NCBI GenBank assembly: GCA_021443285.1
Contig: JABUUG010000198.1
Span: 1 to 5,037, forward strand
Origin: Bacteroidaceae bacterium
GTDB taxonomy: Bacteria > Bacteroidota > Bacteroidia > Bacteroidales > Bacteroidaceae
DNA length: 5,037 bases
Direction of reading: 5' to 3'
Position 1 is the first letter of the stretch. Every line of letters begins with the position of its first letter. The translations under genes and the position numbers were made by a program. Below the pieces are notes generated by a model, which saw nothing but the letters and a program-made list of their open reading frames with translations, had not been told where the DNA came from and did not search any database. Positions 1-4,173 of this stretch are shown piece after piece.

Positions 1-42
1 AAAGTGACATTACCTTTTTGCGCAGAAGTCATTTGTCACTTT
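1..42. repeat. 9-bp inverted repeat (dyad) upstream of the PAP2-like gene
   Basis: AAAGTGACA at 1-9 is exactly the reverse complement of TGTCACTTT at 34-42, separated by 24 bases. A weaker inner pairing is possible (14-18 with 24-28). It could be the stem of a terminator for an upstream gene or a split operator for the gene at 107. The left arm touches the window edge, so the symmetry may extend further. No T-run follows the right arm, which argues somewhat against a terminator. Confidence 0.45.
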
Positions 43-73
43 AACTCCACATTAACTCCACATTAACTCCACT
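41..73 (+). repeat. Three tandem 11-bp repeats (TTAACTCCACA)
   Basis: The unit TTAACTCCACA occurs at 41-51 and 52-62, and a third time at 63-73 with only the last base changed (A to T). The array ends 33 bases before the ATG at 107. The period is close to one turn of the helix, so it could present the same face to a DNA-binding protein. It could equally be a slippage-prone leader repeat. The repeats are plain in the sequence; any regulatory role is inference. Confidence 0.8.
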
Positions 74-106
74 TCACTACACATAAAAAGAACCCACCTA
101 AAATAA

Positions 107-724
107 ATGAACAACAAGTATCTTGTAAGGCTTGCACATACAGTGAGCATAATATTCCGTCCGTTCTATCTGCCATTGGCGGGACTGGCGGCATTGTTTG
201 TTTTTTCCACCCTGAGCCTCCTTCCCTTGGCATACAAGCTGGTGGTGCTGGCACTCGTATGGGTGTTCACAGTCATACTTCCGCACATACTCATCACGCT
301 GTACCACAACTACAAGAGTCGCAGGCTTTTCCGCCTTGCACCCAAGGAGAGACGACTTGTGCCATACACCATATCCATAATTTGCTACCTCAGCTGCTAC
401 TGGCTGCTTTCTTTCTTCAACGCCCACCACACAATCAAGGCGATACTCGTTGCGGCACTGGCTGTGCAGATGGTGTGCGCACTGATAAACGTGAAGTGGA
501 AGATTTCTACACATACCGCCGCCATAGGCAGTTTTCTCGGCGGACTCATCGCCTATTCCTTCATCTTCTATTTCAACCCCATCTGGTGGTTCTGCCTCAT
601 CACACTTATCGGCGGCATCATCGGCAGCAGCAGGATGATACTGCGTCAGCACACTCTTGGCGAGATAGTCGGCGGATACACCGTAGGCTTTCTCGGCGCA
701 CTTTTCTCAATACTTATGTTGTAA
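107..724 (+). CDS. PAP2-like (type 2 phosphatidic acid phosphatase-related) integral membrane protein
   Basis: This 205-residue protein is mostly membrane segments (about 22-40, 44-66, 87-104, 110-128, 138-156, 158-174 and 188-205). It carries degenerate forms of the PAP2 signatures. A basic KERRLVP stretch at 80-86 stands where motif 1 (KX6RP) is expected. S134-T-H136 resembles motif 2 (PSGH). S175-R176-X5-H182-X3-E186 matches motif 3 (SRX5HX3D) with Glu for Asp. In the family, the two His and the Arg catalyse removal of phosphate from lipid phosphates such as phosphatidate or undecaprenyl pyrophosphate at the membrane; the substrate here is unknown. The ATG at 107 is the first start in frame, preceded by an A-rich stretch (AAAATAA) rather than a Shine-Dalgarno, as usual in Bacteroidetes. 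No close co-oriented neighbour is visible, so it may be monocistronic. PAP2-like membership is fairly secure from motif spacing; catalytic activity is less so because motifs 1 and 2 are weak. Confidence 0.75.
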   Translation: MNNKYLVRLAHTVSIIFRPFYLPLAGLAALFVFSTLSLLPLAYKLVVLALVWVFTVILPHILITLYHNYKSRRLFRLAPKERRLVPYTISIICYLSCYWLLSFFNAHHTIKAILVAALAVQMVCALINVKWKISTHTAAIGSFLGGLIAYSFIFYFNPIWWFCLITLIGGIIGSSRMILRQHTLGEIVGGYTVGFLGALFSILML

Positions 725-780
725 GGGAGAGAATATATAGAAGGGGAGGTATGTCTTTTTAGAAATAAAACGGGGAATAC

Positions 781-809
781 TAAAAGAGGGCAGCTTTCAG
801 CCGCCCTCT
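781..809 (-). terminator. Rho-independent terminator of the candidate sRNA
   Basis: AGAGGGC (809-803 on the minus strand) pairs with GCCCTCT (791-785). Inside that, after one C.A mismatch, GCTGAAAGC folds with a GAA loop. The stem is followed by TTTTAGTATT on the minus strand, a short U-run. On the plus strand no T-run follows, so the element favours minus-strand termination, though it might also slow plus-strand transcripts leaving the PAP2-like gene. Confidence 0.65.
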
Positions 810-878
810 ACCAACACAAAAACTAAACTAGACTTTATATCTTGGAAACGATTAGTTTCGCAACCTGGTCGTTCCTGA
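781..878 (-). ncRNA. Candidate small RNA, about 95-100 nt, family not recognised
   Basis: Read on the minus strand, a consensus-like promoter (912-882) is followed at the right distance by a structured non-coding stretch. Hairpin 1 spans 875-844: GGAACGA pairs with TCGTTTCC with one bulged U, and a small inner stem is possible around GCG. A mostly unstructured A/U-rich linker covers about 843-810. A terminator hairpin at 809-785 then runs into UUUU. No ATG lies in the predicted transcript and no gene follows it on that strand (the next coding region, 724-107, runs the opposite way), so it is not a leader of a visible gene. It does not look like 6S, SRP RNA, tmRNA or RNase P RNA. It lies just downstream of the GldB-like gene but has its own promoter. 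The 5' end is an estimate of a few bases either side of 876. Confidence 0.55.
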
Positions 879-881
879 ATG

Positions 882-912
882 CAAAGGTAGTCTTTCTGTT
901 CTTCCCAGCAAA
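882..912 (-). promoter_or_regulatory. Bacteroidetes primary-sigma promoter for the candidate sRNA
   Basis: On the minus strand TTTG (912-909), exactly 19 bases (908-890), then TACCTTTG (889-882) match the Bacteroidetes consensus TTTG-N19-21-TAnnTTTG in every fixed position. This is the best promoter match in the window. The predicted start lies about 4-8 bases downstream, at the foot of the first hairpin. Confidence 0.7.
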
Positions 913-921
913 TTATTATTC

Positions 922-951
922 AATTATTTGCAGTTTGTTTGTCAAATAATT
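922..951. repeat. Perfect 9-bp inverted repeat between the GldB-like gene and the sRNA promoter
   Basis: AATTATTTG (922-930) and CAAATAATT (943-951) are perfect reverse complements around a 12-base spacer. The dyad begins 10 bases upstream of the -33 element of the minus-strand promoter, and its centre is about 60 bases upstream of the predicted start. That position suits an activator site. It could also act as an A/U-rich 3' hairpin on the GldB-like mRNA. The symmetry is certain; the role is inferred. Confidence 0.5.
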
Positions 952-962
952 ATGTGTTACCG

Positions 963-977
963 CACACAAAGAGTGTG
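963..977 (-). other. Small hairpin abutting the stop codon of the GldB-like gene
   Basis: On the minus strand CACAC-TCTTT-GTGTG forms a 5-bp stem with a 5-base loop immediately after the TAA stop. No U-run follows, so it is not a convincing intrinsic terminator by itself; it may protect the mRNA 3' end together with the dyad at 922-951. Confidence 0.3.
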
Positions 978-1763
978 TTACTTGCAATCTTCCTCGAGAT
1001 ACTCGCCTAAAGATATGTCTGGATGCTTTTCCACATACTCCCTTATCGGCTTCACAAACCGCTCTTCAAAGACGTCGACGCCCACCACTACGTTTGTAAT
1101 GTAGAATATCTTCCCGATGTGCTCATCGCGCTTCTCTTGCGAGGCGTTGTGGAAGTCCTTCAGCGGGTATTTGCTTACGAGATAGAACACCACGCAGTCG
1201 GGTATTATCCTTGAGCGCGTCATCTGCTTGCGCTGCACCCAGTCGAAATAGCCTTCGTAGAGCGGATAGTCCTCTCCGAGATACTTGTCGAGCGATATGC
1301 CGATGGAACCGTCCTTTATTATTATGCTCTGGTCGAATGCGCCTATCTGCGCATAGACCATCGGAATTGACATCTCCGGGAATATCTCGCTGAGTTTCCG
1401 GAAAGCATTTGTAAGGCCTTCGTTCAGGTCGTCCATGTTGGCATACAGCTTCTCAGCGTCCCTCACCACCCGTTGCAGCGTGGAGTCCTGGAAGAAGGCT
1501 ATGAAGCGCTTGTTGATATCCTCGTCGTAAACCTGTCCAAGCCTCAGCACATCCTCTATCAGCGTGCGCGTCTCCGTCGGGTATTCCGTATTCATCTGTT
1601 GCAGTGTGGAATACTCGGCGGTCGTTATGTATTGTGCCTCGAGGCGGTCGTATCGCTTTATCTTTATTTCGTCGGCAATCCTGTTCTTGAACATGGACGA
1701 CGTGAAGTCGCACGATGTCAGGAGAAGTACGGCGAATGCACAGACGATGATGCGTATGTTCAT
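978..1763 (-). CDS. GldB-like lipoprotein (gliding motility-associated GldB family)
   Basis: The 261-residue product starts with a lipoprotein signal peptide: N-terminal MNIR, a hydrophobic core (I5-L15), and lipobox L15-T-S-C18, so C18 would be lipidated and the protein anchored in the cell envelope. The rest is soluble and charged. The stretch IGISLDKYLGEDYPLY (154-169) and the following YF-DW-RK-PDCV-FYL segment resemble the conserved core of GldB-family lipoproteins. GldB is required for gliding in Flavobacterium, but homologues are widespread in non-gliding Bacteroidales, where the role is unclear. At 261 residues it is shorter than the roughly 300 or more I associate with GldB, and I cannot match the C-terminal part after about residue 225 by eye. 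No HExxH protease motif is present. The ATG at 1763 is chosen because it directly starts the signal peptide. It is divergent from the HD gene and probably monocistronic. Gene symbol withheld because orthology to motility gldB is uncertain. Confidence 0.75.
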   Translation of the reverse strand: MNIRIIVCAFAVLLLTSCDFTSSMFKNRIADEIKIKRYDRLEAQYITTAEYSTLQQMNTEYPTETRTLIEDVLRLGQVYDEDINKRFIAFFQDSTLQRVVRDAEKLYANMDDLNEGLTNAFRKLSEIFPEMSIPMVYAQIGAFDQSIIIKDGSIGISLDKYLGEDYPLYEGYFDWVQRKQMTRSRIIPDCVVFYLVSKYPLKDFHNASQEKRDEHIGKIFYITNVVVGVDVFEERFVKPIREYVEKHPDISLGEYLEEDCK

Positions 1764-1792
1764 GGGTGGAGAGGTTGGTTATTAATGGATTA

Positions 1793-1823
1793 TTCTTCGG
1801 AACTGATGCTCCGAACACAGGGG
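1793..1823. repeat. 31-bp intergenic hairpin repeat, copy 1
   Basis: This stretch matches 2554-2584 at 29 of 31 positions; the differences are A/G at 1802 versus 2563 and at 1817 versus 2578. Its core TTCGGAAC-TGAT-GCTCCGAA forms a stem of 8 pairs with one mismatch and a TGAT loop. It lies in the predicted 5' leader of the GldB-like mRNA. Both copies have the same orientation and both lie outside genes. Confidence 0.8.
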
Positions 1824-1855
1824 CTTATAGATGTGTGCAGCCGCATTTTTCACTG

Positions 1856-1887
1856 CAAACTTATAACAATAACGCAAAAAAGACACA
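1856..1887 (-). promoter_or_regulatory. Candidate promoter for the GldB-like gene
   Basis: On the minus strand TAAGTTTG (1863-1856) matches the -7 form TAnnTTTG exactly. At a spacing of 20 bases there is only TGTG (1887-1884), an imperfect -33. Transcription would start near 1850, giving a leader of about 90 bases that includes hairpin repeat copy 1. Confidence 0.4.
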
Positions 1888-1912
1888 CTACATGGGGCAT
1901 TATTGTTGAATA

Positions 1913-1945
1913 TTGACCAATGTTTAATGATTATATGTAATTTTG
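1913..1945 (+). promoter_or_regulatory. Candidate promoter for the HD-domain gene
   Basis: TAATTTTG at 1938-1945 matches TAnnTTTG exactly. ATTG at 1912-1915, with TTG at 1913-1915, lies 22 bases upstream and is a near match to the -33 TTTG at slightly long spacing. The predicted start near 1950 leaves a leader of about 45 bases before the GTG at 1996. Confidence 0.5.
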
Positions 1946-1995
1946 CGGCAATAAAATACCGCTAACCAACCTATAGAACACACAAATAGTTTATT

Positions 1996-2529
1996 GTGTA
2001 CCCAACAGATATTATCAATAAATATTACGGCGACAATCCCACACTCATGCAACTGCTGATTCGCCATAGCAGGGATGTGGCGGACAAGGCCTTGGGCATC
2101 GCCAAGAGTCATCCCGAATGGCAGGCAGACCTGCAATTCATTGAAGAGGCTGCCATGCTCCACGACATAGGCATATACCTTACCGACGCGCCGGGCATAC
2201 ACTGCCACGGCACCGAACCATACATCTGCCACGGTATTCTCGGTGCGCGGCTGCTGAGGAAAGAGGGACTGCCCAGACACGCGAGGGTTGCGGAAAGGCA
2301 TACGGGCGCCGGACTGACAGCGGAGGACATCACCTCACAGGGACTGCCCCTGCCCGCCAAGGACTTTCTGCCGGAAACCATCGAGGAGAGGGTTATCTGC
2401 TATGCCGACAAGTTCTTCTCGAAGTCGCACCCGGAAAGAGAGAAGACTTTAGAGAGCGTGCTGAGGTCTATGGCGAAGTTCGGAGAGGACAGTGTGGAGA
2501 GGTTCAAGAGAATGGTGGGCGATGGATAA
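1996..2529 (+). CDS. HD-domain phosphohydrolase
   Basis: The 177-residue soluble protein has the layout of an HD-superfamily metal-dependent phosphohydrolase. H24 lies in the helix HSRDVADKAL, H56-D57 form the signature doublet (AAMLHDIGIYL), further His residues H69, H71, H79 and H102 (ERHTGAG) follow, and D138 (CYADKFF) closes the metal site. The motif THAPGIHCHGTEPYICHG-like region (64-80, reading D-A-P-G-I-H-C then GTEPYICHG) is typical of an uncharacterised Bacteroidales HD subgroup. The family hydrolyses phosphomonoesters or nucleotides; the substrate here cannot be read from sequence. The start is GTG at 1996: a TAG at 1987-1989 closes the frame upstream, the next in-frame ATG (2047) would remove the conserved II-KYY start, and H24 would then sit only seven residues from the N terminus. 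It has its own candidate promoter and is flanked by two copies of the 31-bp repeat. It is separated from miaB by 218 bases of hairpin-rich DNA. Confidence 0.85.
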   Translation: MYPTDIINKYYGDNPTLMQLLIRHSRDVADKALGIAKSHPEWQADLQFIEEAAMLHDIGIYLTDAPGIHCHGTEPYICHGILGARLLRKEGLPRHARVAERHTGAGLTAEDITSQGLPLPAKDFLPETIEERVICYADKFFSKSHPEREKTLESVLRSMAKFGEDSVERFKRMVGDG

Positions 2530-2553
2530 GACCACAGAAGGGGAGAACGCGTT

Positions 2554-2584
2554 TTCTTCGGAGCTGATGCTCCGAACGCAGGGG
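2554..2584. repeat. 31-bp intergenic hairpin repeat, copy 2
   Basis: This is the second copy of the repeat at 1793-1823. Here the core is a perfect 8-bp stem, TTCGGAGC-TGAT-GCTCCGAA (2557-2576), followed by CGCAGGGG. It lies 24 bases after the stop of the HD gene. The 10-base string CCGAACGCAG recurs at 2653-2662, inside the next hairpin cluster. No T-run follows, so it is not a standard intrinsic terminator. Confidence 0.8.
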
Positions 2585-2621
2585 GGATGACATATTCAGC
2601 ACAATATTCCTTCAGTCGCAT

Positions 2622-2672
2622 CGCTTTGTGAAAGCGTCCAAAGGCCGAGCGGCCGAACGCAGTGGCTCTTTG
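2622..2672. other. Hairpin cluster between the HD gene and miaB
   Basis: CGCTTT-GTG-AAAGCG (2622-2636) is a perfect 6-bp stem with a 3-base loop. It is followed at once by a larger fold in which CAAAGGCC (2639-2646) pairs with GGC-T-CTTTG (2664-2672) with one bulged T. A competing small stem GGCC-GAGC-GGCC (2643-2654) overlaps it. The alternative pairings and the position 75 bases before miaB would fit a leader or a processed 3' end. No known riboswitch is recognised. Confidence 0.4.
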
Positions 2673-2713
2673 TATTCAGGGAATCACAAAATAGGAAAAT
2701 CCTAAAATCAAAG

Positions 2714-2749
2714 CCAATAGTAAATAGTCTAAATAGTCCAATAGTAAAT
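2714..2749 (+). repeat. AATAGT-type short direct repeats abutting the miaB start codon
   Basis: CCAATAGTAAAT occurs at 2714-2725 and again at 2738-2749, the second copy including the first two bases of the miaB ATG. In all there are four AATAGT hexamers (starting 2716, 2723, 2732 and 2740), 7 to 9 bases apart. The stretch is A/T-rich and unstructured and may serve as the Bacteroidetes-type translation enhancer in place of a Shine-Dalgarno. Confidence 0.7.
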
Positions 2750-4067
2750 GAAAAGGCTTTTTATCGAGACATACGGATGCCAGATGAATGTGGCAGACAG
2801 TGAGGTGGTTGCCTCAATAATGAAAATGGCGGACTACGAGCTTTGCCCCACACTTGACGAGGCTGACGCCGTTTTTCTCAACACCTGTTCGGTCAGGGAC
2901 AATGCCGAGCAGAAGATTCTCAACAGGCTGGATGCGCTGAACAACCTGAACAAGAAGGGCAGGAGGAAGATTATCGGCGTGCTGGGATGCATGGCGGAGC
3001 GCGTGAAGGAAGACCTCCTCAACAACCACCACGCCGACCTTGTCGCCGGTCCGGACTCCTACCTGTCACTGCCCGACCTCATCGCGCAGTGCGAGCTTGG
3101 ACAGAAAGCCATGAACATAGAGCTTTCCACCACGGAGACATATAAGGACATTGTGCCCAGCCGCATCAACCACGGCAGGAACATCAGCGGCTTTGTCAGC
3201 ATCATGAGGGGCTGCAACAATTTCTGCCACTACTGCATAGTGCCTTACACCCGCGGCAGGGAGCGGTCGAGAGAGCTGGACAGCATACTGCGCGAGGTGG
3301 AAGACCTGCGCGACCGCGGCTTCAAGGAGGTTACGATGCTGGGGCAGAACGTGAACTCATACAACCATGAGGGCATAACCTTCCCCACCCTGCTCAGGAG
3401 GGTTGCGCAGACCGCCCCCGGAATGAGGATACGCTTCACTACAAGCCACCCCAAGGACATGAGCGACGAGACACTGCGCGTGATAGCGGAAGAGCCTAAT
3501 GTGTGCCGGCAGATTCACCTGCCCGTGCAGAGCGGCAGCAACAATATACTGAAACTCATGAACCGCAAATACACCCGCGAATGGTATCTGGAACGGGTTG
3601 CTGCCATACGCCGCATCATTCCCGACTGCGGACTATCCACCGACGTGTTTGTCGGTTATCACAACGAGACTGAGGAAGACCACCAGCAGACCCTCTCACT
3701 CATGCGCGAGGTGGGCTACGACTCCGCCTTCATGTTCAAATACAGTGAGCGGCCCGGCACCTACGCCTCAAAACACCTCGCAGACAATGTCCCGGAGGAA
3801 GAGAAACTCCGCCGGCTGAACGAGCTGATAGAACTGCAAACCGCCATATCTGCGGAACGCAACAATGCGGAAACAGGCAAGACCTTCGAGGTGCTTGTGG
3901 AGGGCTACAGCAAGCGCAGCCGCGAACAGTTGTTCGGCAGGACAGAGCAGAACAAGGTGGTGGTGTTCGACAAGGGGAACCACCATATAGGGGAGTATGT
4001 CAAGGTAGAGATAACTGGCGCGTCGAGTGCCACATTACAAGGCAAAGTTCTAATGAATAATGAATAA
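2748..4067 (+). CDS. miaB: tRNA-2-methylthio-N6-dimethylallyladenosine synthase (radical SAM methylthiotransferase)
   Basis: This 439-residue protein is full length for MiaB. The enzyme adds a methylthio group to C2 of i6A at position 37 of tRNAs reading UNN codons, after MiaA has isopentenylated that base, which improves codon reading. Three domains are visible. The N-terminal UPF0004 (MTTase) domain has Cys ligands C11 (ETYGCQMN), C47 (LNTCSVR) and C81 (VLGCMAER) for the auxiliary 4Fe-4S cluster. The radical SAM core has CxxxCxxC at C156, C160 and C163 (MRGCNNFCHYC), followed by IVPYTRGRERSR. A C-terminal TRAM domain spans about 375-437. ETYGCQMN and the YTRGRERSR stretch fit MiaB rather than RimO or MtaB. 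The ATG at 2748 begins directly at the conserved MKRLFIETYGC. No good promoter match is seen just upstream. The last residues (MNNE) and stop codon lie inside a heptad repeat. The CPBP gene follows 106 bases later on the same strand. Confidence 0.97.
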   Translation: MKRLFIETYGCQMNVADSEVVASIMKMADYELCPTLDEADAVFLNTCSVRDNAEQKILNRLDALNNLNKKGRRKIIGVLGCMAERVKEDLLNNHHADLVAGPDSYLSLPDLIAQCELGQKAMNIELSTTETYKDIVPSRINHGRNISGFVSIMRGCNNFCHYCIVPYTRGRERSRELDSILREVEDLRDRGFKEVTMLGQNVNSYNHEGITFPTLLRRVAQTAPGMRIRFTTSHPKDMSDETLRVIAEEPNVCRQIHLPVQSGSNNILKLMNRKYTREWYLERVAAIRRIIPDCGLSTDVFVGYHNETEEDHQQTLSLMREVGYDSAFMFKYSERPGTYASKHLADNVPEEEKLRRLNELIELQTAISAERNNAETGKTFEVLVEGYSKRSREQLFGRTEQNKVVVFDKGNHHIGEYVKVEITGASSATLQGKVLMNNE

Positions 4068-4161
4068 CGAATAGTGAATAATGAATAGTTTGCTGCCGCA
4101 GAGGCTCTCTGTGTTCACTATTGCGGTAGCAAACTATTCACTATTCATTATTCACTATTCA
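4054..4161. repeat. Heptad-repeat palindrome between miaB and the CPBP gene
   Basis: Five tandem 7-bp units of TGAATAA/G type (4054-4088) are followed by TTTGCTGCCGCA (4089-4100), a 21-base loop, TGCGGTAGCAAA (4122-4133) and four reverse-complement units CTATTCA/TTATTCA (4134-4161). In register, 4061-4100 pairs with 4122-4161, about 40 pairs with four A.C mismatches or fewer and two G.U wobbles. Shifting by one heptad as a bulge makes the outer part still better. The 19 pairs nearest the loop (4082-4100 with 4122-4140) are unbroken in RNA, one being G.U. It overlaps the miaB stop codon and ends 12 bases before the CPBP ATG. No T-run follows, so read-through with mRNA processing or stabilisation is as likely as termination. 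It has no coding content, so it could be a non-autonomous repeat element. Confidence 0.85.
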
Positions 4162-4173
4162 CAAAGTAATCAT

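Noticed and set aside
11..20. -7 promoter element TACCTTTTTG for the PAP2-like gene
   Set aside because: The spacing between TA and TTTG is four bases instead of two and the -33 region lies outside the window.
98..652. Long minus-strand open frame opposite the PAP2-like gene
   Set aside because: It is a low-complexity, Cys/His/Gln-rich translation antisense to a protein with clear membrane topology and motifs, so a shadow.
785..809. Terminator for the plus-strand PAP2-like gene
   Set aside because: The plus strand lacks a T-run after the stem; the T-run is on the minus strand, so the element is assigned to the candidate sRNA.
1453..1818. Minus-strand frame beginning MFGASVPKNN in the 31-bp repeat, with a similar FGASAPKK string at the other copy
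   Set aside because: The similarity is just the repeat being translated; the frame then runs out of register through the GldB-like gene.
4086..4134. Promoter-like TAGTTTGC / CAAACTA in the arms of the palindrome
   Set aside because: Each is one base short of TAnnTTTG and no -33 partner at 19-21 bases was found; the two are simply mirror copies within the palindrome.
4054..4161. CRISPR array or integron attC site
   Set aside because: Units are 7 bp without spacers, the arms are inverted, and no cas or integrase gene is present.
4081..4173. N-terminal extension of the CPBP protein by 31 residues from an ATG at 4081
   Set aside because: These codons are the palindromic repeat read in frame (for example ANYSLFIIHYS); the membrane protein has a natural start at 4174.
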